A DNA stretch of 33,848 nt, taken from an uncultured Pseudomonadota bacterium. Lineage in GTDB: Bacteria > Myxococcota_A > Polyangia > Nannocystales > Nannocystaceae. The DNA lies in NCBI GenBank assembly GCA_913061055.1, contig CAJXVA010000042.1, positions 1-33,848 on the forward strand, read 5' to 3'. Below are positions 24,287 to 32,234 of the stretch, piece after piece. The translations under genes were made by a program, and so were the position numbers. The notes below the pieces were generated by a model. That model searched no databases. It was not told the DNA's origin and was given only the letters and a program-made list of their open reading frames with translations. Numbering within the stretch: the stretch's first letter is position 1; every line of letters starts with the position of its first letter.

Positions 24287-27025
24287 GCGACTGAACTCGG
24301 CGGTGTCGAGTAGGAACAGCACGTGGTCGAGGAGATCCGTTTCAGGGTCGGACGTCAGTGCGCTCTCCAGCGCGACTTGGGCCAACGTTCGAGCGCGCTG
24401 AAGGTCGCCCGGCATGTTTGCGATGGCGAGGTAGTAGCGGGATCGCCGGGCAAACTTCCCTGCCGGGCCGCTTGTCACCGGGAATACGTCGAGTAGAGGC
24501 TCTAGCCACTGGCGTGCGAGCTTAGAGCGGCCGCTGTTGAGGTATGCGGACCCGATCAGAAGGCGATAGCGACCGAGCCTGGCTGGCTCGTTGGGGTCGA
24601 TCTCGATCAGGGTGTTGAGTCCGGTCTCGAGGCTCTTGATCGCGTCGTCGTAGCGCCCCGCTTCGTACTGTGCGGAGCCGAGGTTGAAGAGGTTCTTTGC
24701 GACGCCGCGATGCTTTTCTCCGTTCGCTCGCTTGCGGAGCAGCAGAGCTCGCTCGAGGGTTTCGATGGCACGCGGGAAGTCACGTTGGGCCTTGTATGCG
24801 GTGCCCAGGTTGCCGAGGACCACCGGCACGAAGGGATGCTCGGCGCCAAGGGTCTTCTCGAAGCTCGCCTCCGCCCGTTCGAGAACCTCGACCGCGAGTT
24901 TCGGCTCTCGTCGGGTGATGTACAGGCCTCCGAGGCTGGTGAGCGCGCGAGCGGTGTTGGGATGGTCCTCTCCGTAGATCTCCGAGTAGATCGCCAACGC
25001 GGATGTGTAGTGCTTCAGGGCATCATCGAGCTCGCGCCCGACTCGGTCGGCGCCCCCCAGGTTCATGTCGAGGCCCGCCTGCAGGAGAGGATCTGCACCG
25101 AGCATCCGGAGGACCGCGCCTGCATCGGCGCCCAGGGACCGGGCTTCGGCATGTCGTTTGGCATCCCGGCCGACGATGTAGATCAAGCGAATCAGCGCGA
25201 GTGCTCGCGTCGTGTGATCGTCCCCGATCTCGGCCAGACGGATCGCGTCGCGCAGATTCTTCTCTGCCGCTGGGTAATCGCCCGTGCGCGCGGCTGTGTA
25301 TTGTCCGCGGACGAGGAGTCCCGCCGCCTCAGTGCTAGGGTCGTCGTATCGGCGGGCCGTCGCGATGACCCCATCCGCAAGCTCGATGGCGCGGTCGTAG
25401 TGGGCCAGCCCACCGTGGGCTCGCGCCCTGGCGAGTTGGGCACGGGCCTGGTTGATCGCTTCGATCGCCTCTGGCGCCCGTGCGACGGAGAAGGCCTCCA
25501 GCCGCCGTGGGTCGGCGCAGGCTTCGACCGGAGCCAGGGTCACGACGGCCTGCACGGCTTGTTGCGCGATGCCGTCTTCGCTGGTCGACAGCACGGCCAC
25601 CAACTCCTCGACGGCACTGCGGCGGCTCGCGAGGCACTGGGCTTGCCGTTCGAGCGTGGCAGCGTCGGCGCTCTCGACCAGCTGCGCGGTGCAGTGTGCT
25701 TCCGAAGCACCGGCCCAGTCGTCGACGTACGAGCCGAGCATGCCTTCGACTGTGGACCACGTCGCGGCGGCGTAGGGCGCGTCGGGTCGGAGCAGTGCGG
25801 CTTCGACCGAGGCCCGTTTCCCCTCCCAGAAGTCACGAAGCGGGGCTCCGGCGTGGTCACAGGCGCCGGCGCCCATGTGTTCGGGCCGTGTTCCGACATA
25901 GACGGCGCCCGCTGCGACGCTTGCCGCCACGAACCCCAGGCCCACTCGGCGTAGCGTGCGAAACGGGCTGAGTCGAAGGGCCGCAACCAGGGCGCTCATC
26001 GAGGTGAAGCGGTCTTCGGGATTCGTGGCGAGGCCCTTGCGGAGTGCCTCGAAGATCCGCCGCGGCGCGGTGGCGGTTCCCGGCGGCGCTTGAATCCGTC
26101 CCGTGACGACGTTGCCCGCGAGCTCTCCGTACGTGCGTCCCGCAAACGGACGAACGTCGGTCAGTGCCTCCCACAGCGAAACGCAGAACGCGAACTGGTC
26201 GCTCGCCGCGGTTGTCGGCGAGGCGTTGTGCTGCTCGGGAGCCATGTACGCCGGCGTGCCCATGATCGCGCCGGTCTGCGTCAGCGTCTCCGCTTGATTG
26301 TCCGCCGGCTTTTCGTCGGACAGTGTCGGGTCCGAGCGGTCCGATCGGGACAAGCCAAAGTCCATGACGCGGACGCGGCCGTCTTCACCCAGCATCACAT
26401 TGTCGGGCTTGAAGTCACGGTGCACGATGCCTGCGGCATGGGCGGCCTCGAGTCCCTCCGCCGCGTCGCAGTACACCCGGACAACCTCCTGCCAGTCGCG
26501 GGACTCCTGAGCCCACTGCCGCAGTGTCGTTCCGTCGACGAACTCCATCGCGACGAACACCTGCTCCTCGTACTTGCCGACCTCGTGCACGGTGACCACA
26601 TTGGGGTGGTTGAGCCGAGCCATGGCTTGGGCCTCTCGCTGCAACCGGCTGGTGCCAGTCGAGCCTCGGCTTGCATCTTCGGCGAGGTCGGGGAGCAGCA
26701 GCTTGAGTGCGACCTTCCGGTCGAGCTCGGGGTCGTACGCGCTGTAGACGACGCCCATGCCCCCGGCACCGAGGCGGTCCAGGATGCGAAAGCGCCCGAT
26801 GCGCTCGGGATCGTCCGCGGGTGGAGGCGCTGGAGCGCCGGTGGTTCCGCACTCGGTGTCTTCTGTGCCCTGGTAGGACGCCGAAGCTGGGGCTGGTTCG
26901 CCGAACAGCTTGGCCCGCGCCCCCGCCCGAATCCGGGCTCGATCGCTCGCCTCCACCCCGGGGGCCGGTCCCATCGCACCCTCGCCGTCGCGAGGGGGCT
27001 GGCCGTCGGGCGGAGTGTCAGGCAT
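24269..27025 (-). CDS. Membrane-bound Ser/Thr protein kinase with C-terminal TPR domain
   Basis: The protein has 918 aa. The ATG at 27025 is preferred over a TTG 39 nt upstream. The Hanks-type kinase domain (about residues 75-345) is complete: Gly-rich loop GAGGMG, VALKLL Lys, catalytic loop HRDFKPDN, DFGL, and activation/P+1 segment GTPAYMAPEQ. A transmembrane helix follows (LGFVAASVAAGAVYVG, about 360-378). The extracytoplasmic part has a Cys-containing helical region and a run of TPR repeats (about 560-900). This is the typical myxobacterial Pkn layout, where the TPR region probably senses or scaffolds partners. It is divergent from an ECF sigma factor and convergent with the lipoprotein array. 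Confidence 0.93.
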   Translation of the reverse strand: MPDTPPDGQPPRDGEGAMGPAPGVEASDRARIRAGARAKLFGEPAPASASYQGTEDTECGTTGAPAPPPADDPERIGRFRILDRLGAGGMGVVYSAYDPELDRKVALKLLLPDLAEDASRGSTGTSRLQREAQAMARLNHPNVVTVHEVGKYEEQVFVAMEFVDGTTLRQWAQESRDWQEVVRVYCDAAEGLEAAHAAGIVHRDFKPDNVMLGEDGRVRVMDFGLSRSDRSDPTLSDEKPADNQAETLTQTGAIMGTPAYMAPEQHNASPTTAASDQFAFCVSLWEALTDVRPFAGRTYGELAGNVVTGRIQAPPGTATAPRRIFEALRKGLATNPEDRFTSMSALVAALRLSPFRTLRRVGLGFVAASVAAGAVYVGTRPEHMGAGACDHAGAPLRDFWEGKRASVEAALLRPDAPYAAATWSTVEGMLGSYVDDWAGASEAHCTAQLVESADAATLERQAQCLASRRSAVEELVAVLSTSEDGIAQQAVQAVVTLAPVEACADPRRLEAFSVARAPEAIEAINQARAQLARARAHGGLAHYDRAIELADGVIATARRYDDPSTEAAGLLVRGQYTAARTGDYPAAEKNLRDAIRLAEIGDDHTTRALALIRLIYIVGRDAKRHAEARSLGADAGAVLRMLGADPLLQAGLDMNLGGADRVGRELDDALKHYTSALAIYSEIYGEDHPNTARALTSLGGLYITRREPKLAVEVLERAEASFEKTLGAEHPFVPVVLGNLGTAYKAQRDFPRAIETLERALLLRKRANGEKHRGVAKNLFNLGSAQYEAGRYDDAIKSLETGLNTLIEIDPNEPARLGRYRLLIGSAYLNSGRSKLARQWLEPLLDVFPVTSGPAGKFARRSRYYLAIANMPGDLQRARTLAQVALESALTSDPETDLLDHVLFLLDTAEFSRSTPAG

Positions 27026-27039
27026 CTGCAGGCGATCAT

Positions 27040-27058
27040 GCCTCGGCGAGGCCCGGGC
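27040..27058. promoter_or_regulatory. Palindromes between kinase and sigma genes
   Basis: GCCTCG-G-CGAGGC (27040-27052) and GCCCGGGC (27051-27058) lie back to back in the 72-bp divergent gap. They could be an operator for the divergent pair. In DNA this GC-rich short palindromes arise by chance, so support is weak. No consensus promoter is visible nearby. Confidence 0.25.
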
Positions 27059-27097
27059 ACGCAAAGCGGCTGCTACTCTCGGCCCGTGGCCACGGAC

Positions 27098-27712
27098 ATG
27101 GAGCTGCTCGAAGCCTGGCGTGGCGGCGACCGCGAGAGCGGCAGCGAGCTATTCGAGCGCCACTTCGACAGTATTTGCCGGTTCTTCGCCAACAAGACCG
27201 ACCGCGACGTCGACGACATGGTGCAGCGCACGTTCACCGCTTGCGTCGAAGGCAAAGAGCGGTTCCGCGGCCAGTCCTCGTTTCGTACCTATCTGTTTGG
27301 AGTCGCACACAATGTGCTGCGCTCCTCGTTGCGCAAGCGACGGCGGGACAACGATCGCTTCGACCTGGGCGTCACCAGCATTCACGACCTCGGGCTGAGT
27401 CCCACCGTCCTCGTCGCCAAGCGCAAGGAGCAGACGTTGACGCTCCAAGCGCTGCGCCGAATCCCGGTCGAGCACCAGGTCGTGTTGGAGCTGTACTACT
27501 GGGAAGAGATGACCGCGAAGGATCTCGGGGAGGTTCTCGAGATTCCCGAGGGCACGGTGCGCGGGCGCATCCGGCGGGCCAAGCAGCTCCTCGAGGAGCA
27601 GCTGAAGATCCTCTCCGACGACGATCGCATCCTCAAGAGCACGATCAGTGGGCTCGAGACCTGGGCGCGGGAGCTCCGTGCGCAGGTGCTCCCCGACGAC
27701 AAGTCCACCTGA
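27098..27712 (+). CDS. ECF-type RNA polymerase sigma factor
   Basis: The protein has 204 aa from the ATG at 27098; a GTG 12 nt upstream is possible. Region 2 (about residues 30-75) contains DVDDMVQRTFTACVEG and RFRGQSSFRTYLFGVAHNVL, close to the usual DEVQETF and WLYxIARN segments. Region 4 (about 115-170) holds a helix-turn-helix (TAKDLGEVLEIPEGTVRGRI). There is no anti-sigma gene next to it. The adjacent Ser/Thr kinase makes phosphorylation-controlled activity plausible, as in the kinase-linked ECF groups. Its stop is 3 bp before rlmN, so the two are probably cotranscribed. Confidence 0.92.
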   Translation: MELLEAWRGGDRESGSELFERHFDSICRFFANKTDRDVDDMVQRTFTACVEGKERFRGQSSFRTYLFGVAHNVLRSSLRKRRRDNDRFDLGVTSIHDLGLSPTVLVAKRKEQTLTLQALRRIPVEHQVVLELYYWEEMTAKDLGEVLEIPEGTVRGRIRRAKQLLEEQLKILSDDDRILKSTISGLETWARELRAQVLPDDKST

Positions 27713-27715
27713 CCC

Positions 27716-28783
27716 ATGAGCTTGGCCGCCCACGACCGCACGACTCTCGGCGCGTGGCTGACTGCACGGGGGGAGTCGCCGACGCATGCCGGCAGGCTCT
27801 TGCGTGCGTACTACGGCGGCGGTGGCGTGTTCGACCCGGATGCGCTGAGCATCGGGAAGACGCTGCAGACGACCCTTCGCCACGAGCACTTCCCGGCTGC
27901 AACCTTCGTTCGCGACCGGGTTGTCTCTTCTGATGGCACGACGAAGCTGCTGCTCGGTCTGAGGCGTGGCGGCGCGATCGAGACGGTGATGATGCCGTCA
28001 TACCGGGCGGGTGAAGCATGGTGCTGTGTGTCGTCGCAGCTGGGCTGCGCGATGGGGTGCGACTTCTGTGCGAGCACCCGCAGCGGGTTGGACCGAAACC
28101 TCGAGGTTGATGAAATCGTCGAGCAGTTCGTTCACGTGACTCGCGTCGCGGCCGAACACGGACGCAGGGTTCGGCGGTTGGTCTTCATGGGGATCGGCGA
28201 GCCGATGCACAACCTGGACAACGTGCTCACCGCGATCAACCACATCGCCGGGCAGGGCCTGGGTGGGTTGGGATGGAGCCGCATCACGGTTTCGACCGTC
28301 GGCATCGTCCAGGGGATCGAGCGGATGGCCAGGTCCGAGCATCCTCCGTTCCTCGCGCTGAGCTTGCACGCGCCCGACGATGAGACGCGCGCCAGGATTG
28401 TGCCGACCGGGAAGCGCTATGACGTCGCGACGATCTTGGCTGCGGCCCGCGAATACCAAGAACGCACGGGTCGAATCGTGACCATCGAGTACTGCCTGCT
28501 CGCCGGGGTCAACGACAGCGAAGCCCAAGCGGACCTGCTGGCTCAGCGACTCGAGGGTTTTCGCGCCCACGTCAACGTGATCCCTTACAACGCCACGGGT
28601 CCTGGGCTGTCGGGCATGGTCTACATGCGGCCGACGACCACGGGCGTGACGCGGTTTCTGGAGCGGCTGCGCAGCCGCGGTGTCGTGGCCCATGCTCGCG
28701 ACACCCGAGGGGACGACGTCGCAGCCGCATGCGGTCAGCTTCGCGATGCGGACCGCGATGCTGCTCAGGCCTCGGCCAAGTAG
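27716..28783 (+). CDS. rlmN: 23S rRNA (adenine2503-C2)-methyltransferase, radical SAM
   Basis: The protein has 355 aa. The [4Fe-4S] motif CxxxCxxC is CAMGCDFC (Cys111, 115, 118). Both mechanistic Cys of RlmN are present: Cys104 in CVSSQLGC (E. coli Cys118) and Cys339 in AACGQL (E. coli Cys355). VFMGIGEPMHNLDNVL is the RlmN SAM-binding segment, and RGDDVAAACGQL is the family C-terminus. The enzyme methylates C2 of A2503 in 23S rRNA and A37 of some tRNAs. Cfr is less likely given the housekeeping context and sequence. The last 19 bp overlap the convergent EAL gene. Confidence 0.93.
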   Translation: MSLAAHDRTTLGAWLTARGESPTHAGRLLRAYYGGGGVFDPDALSIGKTLQTTLRHEHFPAATFVRDRVVSSDGTTKLLLGLRRGGAIETVMMPSYRAGEAWCCVSSQLGCAMGCDFCASTRSGLDRNLEVDEIVEQFVHVTRVAAEHGRRVRRLVFMGIGEPMHNLDNVLTAINHIAGQGLGGLGWSRITVSTVGIVQGIERMARSEHPPFLALSLHAPDDETRARIVPTGKRYDVATILAAAREYQERTGRIVTIEYCLLAGVNDSEAQADLLAQRLEGFRAHVNVIPYNATGPGLSGMVYMRPTTTGVTRFLERLRSRGVVAHARDTRGDDVAAACGQLRDADRDAAQASAK

Positions 28784-30546
28784 GCGTAGACCTCGGCAAC
28801 CGAGAGGGGGCGCTCGTAGAGGTAGCCCTGCCCGAGCTGGCATCCCAACCACCGCAGCACATTGGCCTGCAGCTGGTTTTCGATCCCTTCGCCCAGTGTG
28901 CGCAGGCCCAGCGCACTGGCTGCGGTCATGATGTGACGGATGCGTCCCGAGGTCATTTCGGTGCCGTCGATCCTGGACACGAACCTGCGGTCGATCTTGA
29001 ATCCGTCGAGCGGGAACCCGCGCAGGTCGTCCACGGTGCAATCGCTCAGGCCGTAGTCCTCGACCCAGACCTTGCTTCCGGCGGCGGAGAGGCCTTCGAC
29101 CAGCGCCCGTGCTTCTTTGTTGTGGTCCGCGATGGTCCCGGCCTCGATCTCAAACCGCACCGCTGATGCTTTGAGCCCCGTTGTCATCAACATCGAGCGC
29201 ACCCGTTCGACAAACAAGGGGTCCAGCACCTGGGGCGCAGAGAGGTTCATGGAGATGCACAGGTCGGGGAGATGTTCGAACTCCGAGTGCCAGTCCGCCA
29301 TCTGTCGCATCGCCGCCTCGACGCACCAGTACCCGATCGGGACGATGAGTTCACTGTCGTTCGCCGCGTTGATGAAGTCGGCAGCGGGTCGCTCCTCTCC
29401 ATCGGGGTGTCGCCATCGAATGAGGGCCTCGAACCCGTACGGACGCTGGCTTTGAATGTCGACGATCGGCTGGTACGTGACCGAGAACTCTTCGCGCTGC
29501 AGTGCCTGCGCCAGCTCGGAAGCGACGACATCCGTTGCCGGCGGCCGCCTCTCGCTGGCCGAGTGAGTGTGCAGCCTCGGCACACGCGGCACGACAACTT
29601 CGCAGCGGGCGCGATCGATTGCGGCTTGTGCGTTTGCGTCACGGCCCCGGCCTCGTGCCAGTCCGAACCCGAGATCGAGGTAGAGCTGATCGTCGTCGTG
29701 GTCGTAGGGCCGTTGGAGCTCTCGGCGAACCGAGTCCGCGGCGCCAAGGTCTTCACCTTCGGGAAATCCGCGAAAGAGAACCACGTAGCCGGTCTCGCCC
29801 ACGGGCGCGGCGACAAAGTCGTTCGCGATGTGGGCGAGCCGTAGCCCAACGCGGGTCCGGAGCGCGGCCACGTCCGTCGCAGAGAGGAGGTCAGATGGAT
29901 GGATGGCGGCTGTGTCGATGTAGAGCGTCGCGTAGCGGTAGTCGGACTCGGCTTCGCTTCGGTCGATCGCCGCTGCCAGCCTCCGCCGCATGGCCAAGGT
30001 CGTGAACAGCCCTGTGTCGGGGTCGAGCACGCTCGAGACGTCGGCGCCTTGCATCTGGGTGATGCCGCGATGGGTCTCGATACTGCCCAGGAGCGCGACC
30101 CGCAGGACCGCCGGGGAGAGTTCGGTGAACGCCAGGCACTCGGCCGCGCCCGCTTCTCGCTGGCGCAAGCGTTCGGCGACCGGGTCGTCTGAGCTCAGTT
30201 CCTGAATGACGACGAGCGGGGCGAGGATGTCCTGTTCCAGGATGCCGCGCTGCACGCTCGCCCCGACGTAGTCGTCAAAGGCGAGCACCGCCGCGACGCC
30301 GCCTGAAGACAGGCGGGCGAGGGCTTCGGTGGAGTGCGCGCACAGCTCGACCGACACGCCGTACGAACGGATCTGGGACAGCATGGTCTGGACTTCGCTC
30401 GCGTGCGAAGAGGACCCACCGACCACGAGCACGACGCAAGCATCCGCCGGCCGCACCGCAGTCGCGGCCCCAAGATCGGCCGGGTTCGGTTGCAGCGTCC
30501 GCGGAGTTGCAACGTTCACAACTGGGAGTTGGGCGGCGGCAGACAC
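28765..30546 (-). CDS. EAL-domain protein with degenerate receiver and GGDEF domains
   Basis: The protein has 593 aa with a GTG start. Residues about 35-155 have the pattern of a response-regulator receiver, but the acidic pair is Gly-Gly (VVGGSS). The middle (about 170-310) is a GGDEF-like domain with GETGY in place of the GGDEF motif, so no cyclase activity is expected. The C-terminal EAL domain (about 345-590) keeps EALIRW, the Asn of SMNLSAP, FEIEAG, the Lys of FKID, and EGIENQLQ, and ends GQGYLYERP. The usual DDFG is EDYG, a conservative change at a metal ligand. It may hydrolyse c-di-GMP weakly or bind it as a sensor. It is cytoplasmic, with no membrane segment. Confidence 0.88.
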   Translation of the reverse strand: MSAAAQLPVVNVATPRTLQPNPADLGAATAVRPADACVVLVVGGSSSHASEVQTMLSQIRSYGVSVELCAHSTEALARLSSGGVAAVLAFDDYVGASVQRGILEQDILAPLVVIQELSSDDPVAERLRQREAGAAECLAFTELSPAVLRVALLGSIETHRGITQMQGADVSSVLDPDTGLFTTLAMRRRLAAAIDRSEAESDYRYATLYIDTAAIHPSDLLSATDVAALRTRVGLRLAHIANDFVAAPVGETGYVVLFRGFPEGEDLGAADSVRRELQRPYDHDDDQLYLDLGFGLARGRGRDANAQAAIDRARCEVVVPRVPRLHTHSASERRPPATDVVASELAQALQREEFSVTYQPIVDIQSQRPYGFEALIRWRHPDGEERPAADFINAANDSELIVPIGYWCVEAAMRQMADWHSEFEHLPDLCISMNLSAPQVLDPLFVERVRSMLMTTGLKASAVRFEIEAGTIADHNKEARALVEGLSAAGSKVWVEDYGLSDCTVDDLRGFPLDGFKIDRRFVSRIDGTEMTSGRIRHIMTAASALGLRTLGEGIENQLQANVLRWLGCQLGQGYLYERPLSVAEVYAYLAEA

Positions 30547-30610
30547 GTCTTGCGGGGCTTCGACCGGACCCCGCTACGACTTGAGGGACGGCACCGGATA
30601 GGGACGGTGC

Positions 30611-31339
30611 TCAGGCTCCCCAGCCGCCGTCGACGTCGAGGGTCTGCCCGGTGACGTAGCGGGCGCCGTCTCCGAGGAGGAACCGAATCACATCGGCGAC
30701 ATCGGACGCTTCACCGACGCGCCGCAGCGGAACCGTCTGTGCGTAGGCCTCGAACCCCTCGTCCCCAACCTCTGCGGTCATATCCGTCCTGAGCAAGCCG
30801 GGCGCGACCGCGTTGACTCGAATGCCGCGAGGCCCGAGTTCATGCGCGAGCCCGCGAACGGCGGCTTCGATTCCTCCTTTGGCGGCGGAGTAGGCGACCT
30901 TGCCGGGGAGCCCATGACGGGCCAGGTTCGAACCCGTAAACACGACCGAACCCGGCTTCGTCAGCAGGTCCCGCTGGAGGAGGCCCCGGAGCAACACGAG
31001 CGGAGCTTCGAGGTCGGCCCTCAGCTGGAGCAGGAGAGGGTCGTCTGTTGCGGTGCCTTCTTCGAAGCCTCGGCGCATCGCGACCCCGGCGTTGAGCGCA
31101 ACCGCATCGAACGCCCCGATCGCTTCCTCCACCGTCGCGAGCAGGCCGGACACCGCGGCGGGGTCGTCGAGATCCGTGCGAAGCAGGGTGAGGGGCGCGT
31201 CGGCGGTCGCGGCCAGAAGTGCCCGGCTGGCGTCCGACTCTCGACGATGAATGCCAACGACTTCCATGCCATCGGCCAACAGTCGTTCGACCAGCGCGCG
31301 GCCGATCCCGCGCGACGCCCCGGTCACAAACGCTCTCAT
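30611..31339 (-). CDS. Short-chain dehydrogenase/reductase (possible pteridine reductase)
   Basis: The protein has 242 aa. It has a Rossmann TGASRGIG (residues 6-13), LNAGVA (the NNAG equivalent), catalytic Ser in VFTGSN, YxxxK in AYSAAKGG, and the C-terminal VTGQTLDVDGGWGA typical of FabG-like SDRs. Generic SDR sequence does not fix the substrate. Its start overlaps the stop of the folB-cupin gene (ATGA), and FolM-type dihydropterin reductases are SDRs working next to FolB/FolX. A pterin reductase is therefore a reasonable inference, with 3-oxoacyl reductase as the alternative. Confidence 0.87.
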   Translation of the reverse strand: MRAFVTGASRGIGRALVERLLADGMEVVGIHRRESDASRALLAATADAPLTLLRTDLDDPAAVSGLLATVEEAIGAFDAVALNAGVAMRRGFEEGTATDDPLLLQLRADLEAPLVLLRGLLQRDLLTKPGSVVFTGSNLARHGLPGKVAYSAAKGGIEAAVRGLAHELGPRGIRVNAVAPGLLRTDMTAEVGDEGFEAYAQTVPLRRVGEASDVADVIRFLLGDGARYVTGQTLDVDGGWGA

Positions 31340-32022
31340 GGTGCGACCTCGATCTCGATCTCGTCCTCGGGAATGAACGGCGGCGTGTCGCAGCAGAAGA
31401 CCGTCGCCCGCTGCTCGCTACGGTTGTCGTAGCCGTGCACCTGACCCAACGGCCACTCGCGCACGGCATGCACCGGGAGCTGCGCCCCTTGCCACCACAG
31501 CTCGCCCGCGACGATCCACTCGAGCTCCCGCATCAACTGATGATGATGGGGTGGGATCGCCCGTCCGGATTCGACATGGAGCAAGTACAGCCCTGCTTCC
31601 CGGGTCTCGAGCAGGATCTCCACCTGTCCAAACTTGCTGGTCTCGAAGCGCCTTGGGTAGTCGGTCCGTGTGCGGTGAACGCCGACCATGGCGGCATCCG
31701 CGATCCCCGTGAGTGCCCGAGGTTTGTTCAGTCGCAGAGACGTGGTCTCCACCTCGGGGTGGAGGCCGAGCAGCATCGCGCAGATCTCCTCTGCCGCGGC
31801 TTCCAGGAGCTGGTACCGGCGAAACTCGAGCATCGCGCGCACCTCGGTCGCGACCCGGGCGTAGTCGCAGGTATCGCCGATGCGGCCGGTCCGACCGGGC
31901 TTGCGGAGATCGAGCCCAAGCTCGAGATCCACGCCCAGTGGCTGCGGATCGTCGCGCTCATGGGGGTGAACCCCGATGATGCAGTCGACCTGGAGTCCGC
32001 GGATCGCGATCGTGTCGCTCAC
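31336..32022 (-). CDS. folB: Dihydroneopterin aldolase fused to a C-terminal cupin domain
   Basis: The protein has 228 aa, about twice the normal FolB length of 120. Residues 1-115 are FolB: IGVHPHERDDPQPLGVDLEL with the catalytic Glu, DTCDYARV with the Tyr, and LRLNKPRAL with the catalytic Lys. FolB converts 7,8-dihydroneopterin to 6-hydroxymethyl-dihydropterin in folate synthesis. Residues about 120-228 form a cupin-like domain (GLYLLHVESGRAIPPHHHQLMRELEWIVAGEL), whose HHH and Glu could bind metal. I see no frameshift or stop between the parts, so the fusion is real. The cupin's role is unknown; binding or oxidising a pterin is a guess. It is coupled to the SDR gene. Confidence 0.87.
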   Translation of the reverse strand: MSDTIAIRGLQVDCIIGVHPHERDDPQPLGVDLELGLDLRKPGRTGRIGDTCDYARVATEVRAMLEFRRYQLLEAAAEEICAMLLGLHPEVETTSLRLNKPRALTGIADAAMVGVHRTRTDYPRRFETSKFGQVEILLETREAGLYLLHVESGRAIPPHHHQLMRELEWIVAGELWWQGAQLPVHAVREWPLGQVHGYDNRSEQRATVFCCDTPPFIPEDEIEIEVAP

Positions 32023-32234
32023 CGGGCGACTCTACCCCCCAAACCACAAAAACGCTCCTAGGGCAGTTTCGGCAGCCTGACGCGGCGATCGCAGGCTCCC
32101 ATGTGCGCCTACGCCGGTGTGCTAGATCAGGAACTGCGGCCCGAACTTTACGCCGACCTGAATCAGCATCATTATCCGGCGTCCAAGCTACGGCAACGCC
32201 GTTCGCTCGGTACACGGCTCACGTGGAGACTGAC
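32023..32234. other. Intergenic region upstream of the low-complexity lipoprotein
   Basis: This 212-bp gap separates the divergent folB-cupin and lipoprotein genes and is relatively AT-rich around 32140-32180, so it must hold both promoters. I cannot place convincing -35/-10 elements. A 47-codon ATG frame (32101-32244) runs across it, but nothing supports it as a gene. Confidence 0.35.

Noticed and set aside
26090..27097. Upstream extension of the sigma-factor frame by 336 codons
   Set aside because: It is antisense to the kinase gene and has no sigma-like content; ECF region 2 begins after 27098.
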